Below are positions 44,421 through 53,329 of a stretch of 57,621 nucleotides of DNA, piece after piece. How positions within the stretch are numbered: the stretch's first letter is position 1; the number at the start of each line of letters is the position of its first letter. Under the pieces are notes generated by a model. That model was not told where the DNA came from and did not search any database. It was given only the letters and a program-made list of their open reading frames with translations. This DNA is from Mycobacterium szulgai (GTDB lineage Bacteria > Actinomycetota > Actinomycetes > Mycobacteriales > Mycobacteriaceae): NCBI RefSeq assembly GCF_002116635.1, contig NZ_LQPW01000158.1:1-57621 (forward strand). The letters are read 5' to 3'. A program made the position numbers and the translations under genes.

Positions 44421-45580
44421 TCGAACTCGCCAGTGACGACAGTGCCGAACTGGAGCGCTCGTGGCGCTCGATGCCAAACCGGCACACCCTGCGCCAACTC
44501 AGGTCGCCCGGATGCGCCGCCACCGCCGGTAAACATCGCGAACCCCGCAGCCTGGTGGGTAATACACCGGTGCTGTGGATTTCAGATCCCTTTGGTGCCG
44601 AGGGCCGTGGTTTTTGGGCCAAGCTGGAAGGAGCTAACCCCGGAGGCATGAAGGACCGCCCGGCCCTGCACATGGTGGAATGCGCTCGGGCGCGTGGCGA
44701 CTTGCAACCCGGCGCGCAAATCATTGAATCCACCAGCGGCACTTTGGGTTTGGGTATGGCGCTGGCGGGACAGGTATATCGGCATCCCGTGACGGTGGTC
44801 ACTGACCCCGGGATGGAACCTATCGTGCAACACATGCTGACCGCCTACGGGGCGCGCGTCGACATCGTCACCGAACCGCATCCCACCGGAGGGTGGCAGC
44901 AGGCCCGCAAAGACCGAGTGGCCGAATTGATGGCCGCCGACCCGCAATCCTGGAACCCCGACCAGTACAACAACCCCGACAACGTCGACAGCTACCGGTC
45001 GCTGGCGCTAGAACTGCTTGATCAGCTGGGAAGCATCGACGTTTTGGTGTGCTCGGTGGGAACCGGCGGCCATTCAGCTGGTGTGGCGCGCGTGCTGCGC
45101 CAAGTCAACCCAGACCTGAAGCTCATCGGCGTGGACACCATCGGCTCGACGATCTTCGGACAACCGGCGGCCGCCAAGCGGTTAATGCGCGGACTGGGAT
45201 CAAGCATTTACCCGCGCAACGTCGACTACCCGGCGTTCGCCGAGGCACATTGGGTAGCCCCGGCCGAAGCGGTCTGGGCATGCCGCACCCTCGCGAACAC
45301 CTACTACGCCAGCGGGGGATGGAGTGTGGGTGCCGTTGCGCTGGTCGCCGGCTGGGCGGCCCGGAACCACGAGCCCGGCGCCAAGATTGCCGCGGTGTTT
45401 CCCGATGGGCCGCTGCGCTACTTCGACACCATCTACAACGACGATTACTGTCGCCAGCACGAACTACTCGATGCGCCTGCTCCGATCCAACCCGCGGTCA
45501 TCGATGACCCGACCGAGCAGGTGGTGCAATCCTGGACGCGGTGCACCAATGTGGTGGATCCAGCGCTGGTTAGGCAGTAA
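44384..45580 (+). CDS. cysK2: Cysteine synthase-like CysK2 (S-sulfocysteine synthase type)
   Basis: 398 residues. The PLP-binding Lys is Lys90 in GANPGGMKDRPAL. STSGTLGLG holds the phosphate loop region, and SVGTGGHSAG the PLP phosphate-binding glycines. The sequence follows M. tuberculosis CysK2 (Rv0848) closely, including the long C-terminus (DDPTEQVVQSWTRCTNVV). CysK2 uses O-phosphoserine and thiosulfate to make S-sulfocysteine, a link between sulfur metabolism and copper or oxidative stress. Its stop overlaps the MFS start by one base (TAATG). It belongs to the RicR-controlled lpqS unit. Confidence 0.93.
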   Translation: MNNLLSVATCERFELASDDSAELERSWRSMPNRHTLRQLRSPGCAATAGKHREPRSLVGNTPVLWISDPFGAEGRGFWAKLEGANPGGMKDRPALHMVECARARGDLQPGAQIIESTSGTLGLGMALAGQVYRHPVTVVTDPGMEPIVQHMLTAYGARVDIVTEPHPTGGWQQARKDRVAELMAADPQSWNPDQYNNPDNVDSYRSLALELLDQLGSIDVLVCSVGTGGHSAGVARVLRQVNPDLKLIGVDTIGSTIFGQPAAAKRLMRGLGSSIYPRNVDYPAFAEAHWVAPAEAVWACRTLANTYYASGGWSVGAVALVAGWAARNHEPGAKIAAVFPDGPLRYFDTIYNDDYCRQHELLDAPAPIQPAVIDDPTEQVVQSWTRCTNVVDPALVRQ

Positions 45581-46866
45581 TGGCGTTTCTCGCACAGTTC
45601 CGCAGCTTCGACGGGCCCAGCCGGATGCTGATGGTCAACCAGTTCGGCATCAACATCGGCTTCTACATGCTGATGCCGTATCTGGCCGATTATCTGGCTG
45701 GCCCGCTCGGGCTCGCCGCTTGGGCCGTCGGTCTGGTTCTTGGGGTGCGCAATTTCTCTCAACAGGGCATGTTCATTGTCGGCGGCACGCTGGCCGACCG
45801 GCTTGGCTACAAGCCGTTGATCGTCGCCGGTTGCCTGCTGCGCACCGGCGGGTTCGCTCTGCTGATCGTGGCCCACTCGCTGCCCATGGTGCTCATCGCC
45901 TCAGCGGCCACTGGTTTCGCCGGCGCGCTGTTCAACCCGGCGGTGAGGGCCTACCTGGCCGCCGAAACCGGTGATCGCCGCGTCGAAGCCTTTGCTGTGT
46001 TCAACATCTTCTACCAGGCCGGGATCCTGCTGGGTCCCGTGCTTGGAGTTATGTTGGTAGCCATCGACTTTCGCATCACCGCAGCCGTGGCCGCCGCGGT
46101 CTTCGCTATACTGACCGTTGGCCAGCTCTTGGTGCTGCCCCAACACACCGCCGATGCGGCAGTGGCAAAGACGTCATTTTTCGATGACTGGCGCCACGTC
46201 ATGGCGAACCGGTCTTTCCTGCTGTTCGCCGTGGCCATGATCGGCTCCTACGTGCTGTCTTTCCAGGTCTATCTTGCTTTGCCGCTGCAGGCTTCGATCC
46301 TGACGCCGCGTTACCACTCCGTCTTAGTGGCAGGCGTTTTTGTGGTTTCGGGTCTGGTCGCTGTCGCCGGACAATTGCGCATTACCCGCTGGTTCGCCGC
46401 ACGGTGGGGACCTGGGCGCAGCCTGGCGATCGGATTGACCGTCCTGGCTGCCTCATTCGCGCCGCTGACACTCATCCCCGATAGTCAGCGCTTCGGGATC
46501 GTTGCTGCTGTCGTTGCGCTGCTGGCTTCCTCGGCGATGCTTGCCCTCGGCTCGGCCGCGGTATTTCCCTTCGAGATGGACATGGTCATGACGCTAGCCC
46601 GAGGCCGGCTCATCGCTACCCACTACGGGTTTTACAACACCATCGTCGGAATCGGGATCCTGCTCGGCAACCTTGCCACTGGTGCAATCATGGGCGCGGC
46701 TAAACAAGCCGGCGTCGGCGAAATCGTTTGGGCAGGAATGATTCTCGTCGGCATCGTTGCGGCTTTGGCACTGCATCGCCTCGACCGCGGCGGCCACTTC
46801 GCCACCCAAGACACAGCAAACACCGCGCACGAGGACGCATCAAAAATGGCCACGAGGACCACATGA
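45580..46866 (+). CDS. MFS transporter (Rv0849-like)
   Basis: 428 residues with 12 predicted helices. The MFS loop between TM2 and TM3 reads GGTLADRLGYKP. The order lpqS-cysK2-MFS is that of M. tuberculosis Rv0847-Rv0849. The substrate is unknown; export of a thiol or metal-thiol product of the operon is a reasonable guess. Translational coupling to cysK2 is shown by the TAATG overlap. Confidence 0.88.
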   Translation: MAFLAQFRSFDGPSRMLMVNQFGINIGFYMLMPYLADYLAGPLGLAAWAVGLVLGVRNFSQQGMFIVGGTLADRLGYKPLIVAGCLLRTGGFALLIVAHSLPMVLIASAATGFAGALFNPAVRAYLAAETGDRRVEAFAVFNIFYQAGILLGPVLGVMLVAIDFRITAAVAAAVFAILTVGQLLVLPQHTADAAVAKTSFFDDWRHVMANRSFLLFAVAMIGSYVLSFQVYLALPLQASILTPRYHSVLVAGVFVVSGLVAVAGQLRITRWFAARWGPGRSLAIGLTVLAASFAPLTLIPDSQRFGIVAAVVALLASSAMLALGSAAVFPFEMDMVMTLARGRLIATHYGFYNTIVGIGILLGNLATGAIMGAAKQAGVGEIVWAGMILVGIVAALALHRLDRGGHFATQDTANTAHEDASKMATRTT

Positions 46867-46929
46867 CTGGTGGATGTTTTCCGACCGCATGACCGGCCGA
46901 CTCGTCTCGCAGGCCTGCGCCACCCAAAG

Positions 46930-46943
46930 TTTGTATATACAAA
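46930..46943. promoter_or_regulatory. Palindrome upstream of vapB
   Basis: TTTGTATATACAAA is a perfect 14-base palindrome, 35 bases before the antitoxin ATG. Its place fits a VapBC autoregulatory operator. Confidence 0.55.
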
Positions 46944-46978
46944 ATTGCAGGAAATAAATGCGGGTGGAGGCTTGAGAG

Positions 46979-47185
46979 ATGACAAAGCGCTTTATCGACC
47001 TCGACGACGACCTGTTGGCTGCTGCGCAGAAGCAGCTCAACGCATCTGGCGTATCCGACACGGTTCGCCTCGCATTGCAGCAAGCCGCAGCATCGTCTGC
47101 GCGGACACATCACGTCCCGTAGTTGAAGGCTGGCGATCTAGGGAAGATGGCTGATCGCGATCAAGGTGGTGAGGTGTGGCGATAA
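46979..47185 (+). pseudogene. VapB-type antitoxin gene with an in-frame TAG
   Basis: The frame starts MTKRFIDLDDDLLAAAQKQL, the ribbon-helix-helix N-terminus of VapB. At codon 48 (47120-47122) it meets TAG, but the same frame continues LKAGDLGKMADRDQGGEVWR to TAA 47185, which is the normal VapB toxin-binding tail. One base change, from Trp (TGG) or another codon, would explain it. If real, the antitoxin lacks the part that blocks the toxin. Confidence 0.75.
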
Positions 47186-47493
47186 TCGCTCGGCACGTCA
47201 TCGACACAAGCGCCGCGGCGCGAATGCGGCACCCGCAGGTCGCCGCCCGACTTGCACCGCTGATCGAGGGCGGATTAGTAGCAACCACAGCTCTGCTCGA
47301 CGCCGATGCGCTGTACAACGCACGGGCCAGTGCTGACTATGCACAGATCTGCTCAGACCGCCGCTTGGCATACGAATATTCGCCAACCAACGACGTTATC
47401 GTCGAATCAGTCGCCGCGACGTTACGCGGTGACCCCCACCCCGTCTCTCAAAACGGCCGCGCTACGAGCTATCTGGCTAGCATGGCGCGCTAG
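47176..47493 (+). CDS. VapC-type PIN domain toxin, C-terminally degenerate
   Basis: 105 residues. The N-terminal half is a VapC PIN domain (VAIIARHVIDTSAAARM with catalytic Asp10, then LIEGGLVATTALLDADALYNAR). The usual second half, with PDLLIAAAA and the last acidic residues, is missing; the frame ends early and the following 200 bases hold no clear continuation. GTG 47176 overlaps the antitoxin end. The toxin is probably inactive, which fits the broken antitoxin. Confidence 0.7.
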   Translation: MAIIARHVIDTSAAARMRHPQVAARLAPLIEGGLVATTALLDADALYNARASADYAQICSDRRLAYEYSPTNDVIVESVAATLRGDPHPVSQNGRATSYLASMAR

Positions 47494-47704
47494 CGGTGAC
47501 GACGGCGTCACCGTTCGGATGCTCGAGGACGACCACATGCTGTCGATCGCCGCATCGATCAGCGAGCCACGCCTTTCGGCGTTAGCGATAGCCAAGATCC
47601 TGCGTTTGCTTGGCCATTGCCGTGGCGATCACTCACTCAGCCACCGCGACTATCCAGGATGACGCTGGCGACACATGACGTAAGGGCGAGGCAGCGGTAC
47701 TGCC

Positions 47705-48340
47705 TCAGATTCGAAATAGCGTGGCGGAGAACAGAATAGCCATGCCAATAGCCATCCCTGCCTGACTTAGGTTACCCAGCGATCTGGAGTGGGACGTTTC
47801 ATGCTGGCGTCGGACGCAGTACCAGTACGTCCAGAAGACTGCCGCGACAGCGAAGCCGACGGTGCCGAGCCAGCTCACTGCGCTGAACCAGAGGAGCGAA
47901 CCGCTGCTTGCCGGCATGTCTGTGCCCGCCATGTCCATGCCCGGCATTGACGACATAGCCGGCTCAGCGGTGCTCTGGGTGCTCGATCGAGCTGGAAACA
48001 ACTGGGCGTTCATGATGGCATACATCCAGCCGGTGGCCAGCATCATCACAGCGTGGTAGCCGTAGCGGACTCGTAGGGCGGGTGTTCGGGCCACGACGAC
48101 GGACATCGTCACGAAGGTCATGGCCGCCAGCAGGAAAAACGCTGCCGGTCCAGTTGACGGCAGTTGCACACCCCAGGGCCAGGCCATTACCACCATGGCT
48201 ACGGCCATGACGAAATGCAGCCCGTGGCTCACGACCCAGCTCCAAGGTCGGCGCTTGGTGGCGATCGCGAGCACACATTCCGCGGCGGTCAATAAGAAGA
48301 GACCGGTGACCACCCAACGAAGCACCAGGTCATCGATCAC
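47705..48340 (-). CDS. DUF5134 membrane protein (Rv0970-like)
   Basis: 211 residues, about six helices, the counterpart of M. tuberculosis Rv0970 at the end of the cso operon. It contains MSSMPGMDMAGTDMPAS, a Met-rich extracytoplasmic segment, near residue 130. It is the paralogue of the gene at 8664-9299. It starts with GTG 79 bases after ctpV. Function is unknown, but gene order links it to copper export. Confidence 0.82.
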   Translation of the reverse strand: MIDDLVLRWVVTGLFLLTAAECVLAIATKRRPWSWVVSHGLHFVMAVAMVVMAWPWGVQLPSTGPAAFFLLAAMTFVTMSVVVARTPALRVRYGYHAVMMLATGWMYAIMNAQLFPARSSTQSTAEPAMSSMPGMDMAGTDMPASSGSLLWFSAVSWLGTVGFAVAAVFWTYWYCVRRQHETSHSRSLGNLSQAGMAIGMAILFSATLFRI

Positions 48341-48419
48341 GCGACACCAGGCCGTTCAGATCCGTCGGAAACCATGACGTTGCTGTGCGCTCGGCTAACG
48401 CTGGCGATGTGAGCCCCGA

Positions 48420-50798
48420 TCATGTATCGCGACCGAACCGGCGTAGCCGCAGCGAGTTGGTCACCACACTGACCGAGGAGAAACCCATCGCCGCGCCCGC
48501 CACGACCGGGTTCAACATGCCCAGCGCGGCAAGGGGGATCGCGGCGGTGTTGTAGCCGAACGCCCAGCCAAGGTTCTGGTAAATCGTGCGCAAGGTCTGC
48601 CGCGAGAGCCCGAGCGCACGCACGACCCCATCGAGGTGGTCGGACATCAGCGTAATGTCGGAGGCCTCAATGGCCACGTCGGTACCGGTGCCGATCGCAA
48701 TGCCCAGATCGGCCTGCACCAGGGCCGGTGCGTCGTTGACGCCGTCGCCCACCATCGCGACCACCTTGCCCTCGTCCTGGAGCCGCCGCACCTCGATGAC
48801 CTTTTCTTCTGGCAACACTTCGGCCAGCACACGGTCAATGCCCACCTGCTTTGCGATCGCATGAGCGGTGCGGGTGTTGTCGCCGGTGATCATGGCGACC
48901 TGCAACCCCATGGCATGTAGCTGACGGACCACGTCGACAGCGTCATCCTTGACCGTGTCGGCCACCGCGAGCACGCCCACAACTTGGTCATCCCGGCCGA
49001 CGAAAACCGCGGTGCGGCCCTTCTCTTCCAGCTCCGCGGCGGCCGCAGCTAGGTGCTCTGGCAGCTGTAGATCCTGTTCGTCGACCAGCTTGCGGCGCCC
49101 GACCAGCACCGACTTGCCGTCGACCTCCGCGCGCACCCCGTGCCCCGCGACATTGGTAAACGCCGTGGCCACCGGAATCTCCAACCCCCGCTCCCGTGCA
49201 CTGGCGACGATCGCCGCGCCGATCGGGTGTTCGGAACCCGACTCGACCGCGGCGGCGATCCGCAGCACCAGATCAGGCTGGCGCCGCTTGCCGCCAACGA
49301 CATCGGTCACCCGCATCTGGGCACGCGTGAGAGTGCCGGTCTTGTCGAACACCACCGTGTCAACCTTCTTCGAAGCTTCCAGCACCTCGCCGCCCTTGAC
49401 CAGGATCCCGAGGTCCGCGCCGCGGCCGGTGCCGACCATGATCGCCGTCGGGGTGGCCAGACCGAGCGCACAGGGGCAGGCGATGATCAGCACGGCGACC
49501 GCCGCGGTCATGCCACCGATTGGGTCGCCGGCGAGCATCGTCCATCCTGCGAAAGTCGCCACGGCAACGCCAACGACGGCCGGGACAAACACCGCCGACA
49601 CCCGGTCGGCAAGCCTCTGGACCGGGGCCTTGCCGCCTTGCGCCTGCTCGACCAGTCGCACGATGTGCGCCAGCGCGGTATCGGCCCCGACCGCGGTGGC
49701 GCGCACGGTCAGCACACCATCGGTGTTGACCGTTGCCCCGGCCACATGGTCACCCACCGTTTTCTCGACCGGGACCGATTCGCCGGTGAGCATCGACTCG
49801 TCGACGGCGGCACGGCCATCGATGACCTCGCCGTCAACCGGGACCTTCTCTCCCGGGCGCACCCGCACTAGATCACCGACTCGGACCTGATCAACCGGCA
49901 CGAGTAGCTCCGCGCCGTCCACCAGCAGGGTGGCATCCTTGGCGCCCATCTCCAGCAGCTTGCTGATCGCCTCGCGCGCCTTGCCCTGCGCTCTGACCTC
50001 GAAATAGCGGCCCAGCACCACGAACGCGATGATCAGCGCCGAGGTGTCGAAGAACAGCGGCCCGCCGGCAAACAACTGGTAGGTGGAGTAGATGAATGCG
50101 GTCAACGTGCCCAGCGCGATCAGCGTGTCCATGTTCGAGCTCAACGCGCGCGCCTGCTGCACCGCCCCCTTGAGGAACGGCCAACCGGCGACGAATTGCA
50201 CCGGCACCGTCGCGGCGAAAGCCAACCATCCCGCCCACGGATAAGCGCCGAAAAGCATGGTTGAACCCATCGCCACCAGCCCCAGTGGGAAGGCCACCAA
50301 GACCCGGCGCGACCACTTGCGCCGCTCGCGTCGATTCTGCTCGTCCAGCGATAACCCGCTCCCAGTGACCGGCCCGGACCCGCAGGCGCCACCGCCGCAA
50401 TTCGTGACCTCCGACGCACGGTCATGCGTGCCGCGGCGCAGACCAAACAGCGCCAACCCGATCCCGCTGGCAATTCTGCGCACGACACCGATGTTGGGGA
50501 TGTCGGCCGAGTGCGGGGCACGCGCAGGCACCGATTCTGCAGGGATGTGCTCGGCGTCGGCGATCGCCGTCAGCACGTCGGCGGTGTCGCAGTGCTGCGG
50601 CGAATACCAGATCACGACGGATGCGGTTCGTGGATAGGCTTGCACGGCTTGCACGCCGGCGACCTTGCCGACCGTCTCCTCGATCGCGACCGCCCGAACC
50701 GCGTCCACTCCAAACCCGTTGATGCACACACGCATCCGCCCCGACGCGTTGGAAACAACCTTGAGCTTGACGTCTGCGTCAAGGACAGCCGTGGTCAT
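48420..50798 (-). CDS. ctpV: Copper-exporting P1B-type ATPase CtpV
   Basis: 792 residues, collinear with M. tuberculosis CtpV (Rv0969). The N-terminal HMA-like domain (about 15-85) lacks the CxxC pair, as in CtpV (GFGVDAVRAVAIEE). A Cys-containing linker (NCGGGACGSGP) follows near residue 135. The core has MLTGESVPVEK, IIACPCALGLATP, VFDKTGTLT, SGSEHPIG and GDGVNDAPAL. It exports Cu(I) under the control of CsoR. The start overlaps the Rv0968-like stop by 4 bases. Confidence 0.95.
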   Translation of the reverse strand: MTTAVLDADVKLKVVSNASGRMRVCINGFGVDAVRAVAIEETVGKVAGVQAVQAYPRTASVVIWYSPQHCDTADVLTAIADAEHIPAESVPARAPHSADIPNIGVVRRIASGIGLALFGLRRGTHDRASEVTNCGGGACGSGPVTGSGLSLDEQNRRERRKWSRRVLVAFPLGLVAMGSTMLFGAYPWAGWLAFAATVPVQFVAGWPFLKGAVQQARALSSNMDTLIALGTLTAFIYSTYQLFAGGPLFFDTSALIIAFVVLGRYFEVRAQGKAREAISKLLEMGAKDATLLVDGAELLVPVDQVRVGDLVRVRPGEKVPVDGEVIDGRAAVDESMLTGESVPVEKTVGDHVAGATVNTDGVLTVRATAVGADTALAHIVRLVEQAQGGKAPVQRLADRVSAVFVPAVVGVAVATFAGWTMLAGDPIGGMTAAVAVLIIACPCALGLATPTAIMVGTGRGADLGILVKGGEVLEASKKVDTVVFDKTGTLTRAQMRVTDVVGGKRRQPDLVLRIAAAVESGSEHPIGAAIVASARERGLEIPVATAFTNVAGHGVRAEVDGKSVLVGRRKLVDEQDLQLPEHLAAAAAELEEKGRTAVFVGRDDQVVGVLAVADTVKDDAVDVVRQLHAMGLQVAMITGDNTRTAHAIAKQVGIDRVLAEVLPEEKVIEVRRLQDEGKVVAMVGDGVNDAPALVQADLGIAIGTGTDVAIEASDITLMSDHLDGVVRALGLSRQTLRTIYQNLGWAFGYNTAAIPLAALGMLNPVVAGAAMGFSSVSVVTNSLRLRRFGRDT

Positions 50799-51091
50799 TT
50801 GTCGCCCGAGTCCACTACGGTCAGCGGTGCAGCGTGCTCACCGGCGCGCTCCTTCGCTTCGGCCACCACGTCGGCGACCGTCAGTCGAGCCTGCTCAGTG
50901 CTGGCCCCGGCCTTGCGTTCGGCCTCGCGGGCAACGCGGATGCCCCAGGCAGTAGCGATGACCGTTGCCTTGCGCAGCGGAGCCCTGGCCGCCACCCTGC
51001 GCAGCACCTCAAACGCCGCAACCCCCACCACGCCGGTCACCACAGTGGGCGCTGCCTTCGCCATCAACCCATGCAAAGCCATCTCGAACAC
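50795..51091 (-). CDS. Rv0968-like protein of the cso operon
   Basis: 98 residues, matching M. tuberculosis Rv0968 in place, length and sequence pattern (LTVADVVAEAKERAGEHAAP). It has one hydrophobic stretch (APTVVTGVVGVAAFEVL) and an Ala/Arg-rich amphipathic middle. Function is unknown. It lies between csoR and ctpV and overlaps ctpV by ATGA. Confidence 0.82.
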   Translation of the reverse strand: MFEMALHGLMAKAAPTVVTGVVGVAAFEVLRRVAARAPLRKATVIATAWGIRVAREAERKAGASTEQARLTVADVVAEAKERAGEHAAPLTVVDSGDK

Positions 51092-51136
51092 TCCCTTTCA
51101 TATCGTTGCCCGCCCCGCGCGGGCGGTAGCCTTAAC

Positions 51137-51553
51137 TCACCGATGCTGCACTCCCCGTGCCCTCAAGCCGTGACCGCTGGCTTCACGCGTCGGCGAAGTT
51201 TCCTCATACGGATCACCCGCCGGCGCGGGCTCATTACTCGTCCGATCGCCCATCATGGCCCCACCCAGTTGTACTTGCGGACCGCTCAATGCGGGCGTGA
51301 ACTTGACGGCATCAATCAGCTCTTCAATGGCCGCTTGCCCGCGGCAATCCAACACCGCCGAAAAGCACGTCTCTAGGCGGTTGTGCAACATCACCCGGTT
51401 GGCCCGCTCCAGCGAGGACTGAACCGCAGAGATCTGCTTCATCAAGTCGACGCCGTCGGCGTCGGACTCCAGCATTCGAATGATCCCATCGAGGTGACCC
51501 CGAACCGTCTTCAGCGGGTTGAGCGCCGCTTGCCTTTTCGTCGTCAATTCCAT
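51137..51553 (-). CDS. csoR: CsoR-like repressor lacking two copper ligands
   Basis: 138 residues. The core is almost identical to M. tuberculosis CsoR (RAALNRLKTVRGHLDGI-type helix, MKQISAVQSSLERANRVMLHN, AAIEELIDAVKFTPAL). Two of the three Cu(I) ligands are changed: Cys36 becomes Gly34 (DADGVDLM) and His61 becomes Arg59 (HNRLETC); Cys65 remains as Cys63. Arg and Glu residues of the DNA face are kept. The protein may bind DNA but not sense copper in the usual way. ATG 51553 was chosen; a GTG four codons upstream also aligns. A CsoR-type dyad lies upstream. Confidence 0.88.
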   Translation of the reverse strand: MELTTKRQAALNPLKTVRGHLDGIIRMLESDADGVDLMKQISAVQSSLERANRVMLHNRLETCFSAVLDCRGQAAIEELIDAVKFTPALSGPQVQLGGAMMGDRTSNEPAPAGDPYEETSPTREASGHGLRARGVQHR

Positions 51554-51600
51554 GTCCCCGCTCACAACCCGTACCAACACCCGACCGATTCACCCCCTTT

Positions 51601-51625
51601 TACCCCACACCCGTGGGGCGGGGTA
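51601..51625. promoter_or_regulatory. CsoR-type operator upstream of csoR
   Basis: A 25-base element with perfect outer arms TACCCC (51601-51606) and GGGGTA (51620-51625) and a GC-rich centre. It resembles the CsoR operator of M. tuberculosis in length and composition. It lies 47 bases before csoR and directly after the M56 gene. Confidence 0.65.
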
Positions 51626-51629
51626 AGCA

Positions 51630-52592
51630 CTAGGTCGCTGCTCCCTGGTAGCAGCACATTGCACCGGCCACCTTCATGCTCGTCCACGTCAGCGGCCCTC
51701 CAATGATGAAAAGCGTTGTGGCGGTAAGCAATACCCCGGCGGCCCACTGGTGGCGCGCCTCACTTTGCGTGGCCAGACGTTCGGCGCGGTCGAGCATGTC
51801 GACGCCGGACGCCCCGACGGCGCCAATCGGTGTCGCGGCACCAATGGACAACGCCAGCAACGCGTCCAGCACCGTCTGGGTGCCGAAGCGGCGGGCCGCT
51901 GCGTCGTCGGCGGACATCTCCAACAACCGGGCGATCTCTCGGGCCCCCGTGCTGAACAAAGCCACCTGGGGAACGGCCGCCGACAACGCGCGGACGAACG
52001 CCAGGACATGGTGGTGACGCCCGTTCAAATGGGCGCGCTCATGCGCCAGCACCGCTTGAAGGTGGCGATCGCTGAGCGCATCTAGCGCGGCGCTGGTCAC
52101 GACGATGGTGTCCGGGCGCCCGGCCACGCAGTAGGCGGCCCGCTCGGGTGCATCCACCACGACCGCATCCACGCCACCGATTCGGCGCCCGACTACGCGG
52201 GCTCTTTCAGCATGCTCACGGCCGCACACCCGCGCCCGCCACAGTGATCTACCCAACCGCCAACCCAGAATGCCTAGTGCGATGGCTGCGACTCCGGCCA
52301 GCGCCACGATCCCGGCGTGCACCACTGGCCCGAGTCCTCCGTCGAAAAGCCGTCGCAGCGCCGCGAAACACGCGATGGCGAGCCGGTCCGGCTGGCGCCA
52401 ATGCTGGGCCAGAGCCGCGATTAGGAAACCCGCCGCGCCCAGCCATGAACCGACGACGCTGACCATCGCCGCTAACCACGCAACCACTCCCAACAGCGGT
52501 AAGGCGCCGGCTCGAGTCAAGCGCATCAGCGCCCAAGGCGAGAACACCGCCACCACACAGCTGTACACCAGCAGACACATCGCGACGCTCAT
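51630..52592 (-). CDS. M56 family membrane metallopeptidase (BlaR1/MecR1-like)
   Basis: 320 residues with an N-terminal set of membrane helices, the zinc motif HERAH (His184, Glu185, His188), a downstream Glu in EMSADDAAAR that can be the third ligand, and a last helix at about 290-312. M56 proteins cleave BlaI/MecI/CopY-type repressors. A BlaI-type repressor gene lies at 55570-55947, 3 kb away on the same strand. ATG 52592 has AAGGAC at a spacing of 6. It has no external penicillin-binding sensor domain. Confidence 0.83.
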   Translation of the reverse strand: MSVAMCLLVYSCVVAVFSPWALMRLTRAGALPLLGVVAWLAAMVSVVGSWLGAAGFLIAALAQHWRQPDRLAIACFAALRRLFDGGLGPVVHAGIVALAGVAAIALGILGWRLGRSLWRARVCGREHAERARVVGRRIGGVDAVVVDAPERAAYCVAGRPDTIVVTSAALDALSDRHLQAVLAHERAHLNGRHHHVLAFVRALSAAVPQVALFSTGAREIARLLEMSADDAAARRFGTQTVLDALLALSIGAATPIGAVGASGVDMLDRAERLATQSEARHQWAAGVLLTATTLFIIGGPLTWTSMKVAGAMCCYQGAAT

Positions 52593-52606
52593 CAGGGCGT
52601 CCTTTC

Positions 52607-53284
52607 CTACCGCTCGAACTGCAACAGGCACAGGGAGTTGGTGACCACGCCGGCCGAGGAGAAGCCCCTCGCCGCGCCGGAGATTATCGGGTTGAGCAAA
52701 CCAGCCGCGGCCAGCGGGACCGCCACAATGTTGCAGCCGAACGCCCAGTAAAGGGTGTGCACTATCGTGCGATAGATGCGGCGCGACAACGAAATCGCAG
52801 TGGGAATGCGCGCCAGATCGGCGGGCATCAGGGCCAGGTCGCGGGACTGAATCGCGACATCAGTGCCGGTGCCAATCGCGCTACCCAGGTCGTCCTGCAC
52901 GAGCGCCGGCGCATCGTTGATTCCATCGCCAACGACGGCAACTACCTCACCGGCAGCTTCCAGGGCGGCTACCTCGGCCTGCTTGTCGGCCAGCAGCACC
53001 TGCGCCAGCACCCGCTGGACGCCCAGCCGGCGGCCGACGACGACGCCGGCCTCACGCGGTGTCAGCCAATACCCGAGGTGCTCGACCGGGGCGAGCAGTG
53101 CATCGGGATCGGCGAGCCGCTCGCCAAGCACGACGTGCGCGGTCGACGTGGCATAGTTGACGATCGCGGATTCGACACCCACCTGCCTGCTGAGGATCCG
53201 CTGAACGAACATCGCGCACGACCCACGGACCATCCCGCCGACCGCAAGATCGAGACTCGCCGGTGCAGCCGTAGTTTGACTCAT
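52607..53284 (-). pseudogene. Copper ATPase with a large in-frame internal deletion
   Basis: 225 codons, uninterrupted. Residues about 10-85 are an HMA domain whose metal loop reads GMVRGSC, so the first Cys is Arg. It then jumps to the hinge of the P domain (RVLAQVLLADKQAEVAAL, VVGDGINDAPALVQ) and the last two helices (NSLCLLQFER). The transport helices, actuator domain, CPC site, DKTGT and nucleotide domain are all absent, so it cannot pump. It lies 14 bases upstream of the M56 gene. It may be a relic or a small protein with a new role. Confidence 0.75.
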
Positions 53285-53329
53285 AGCTTCAGCCGTTCGT
53301 AGGAACCGCATAACCCAGGCCGCCGAGAC

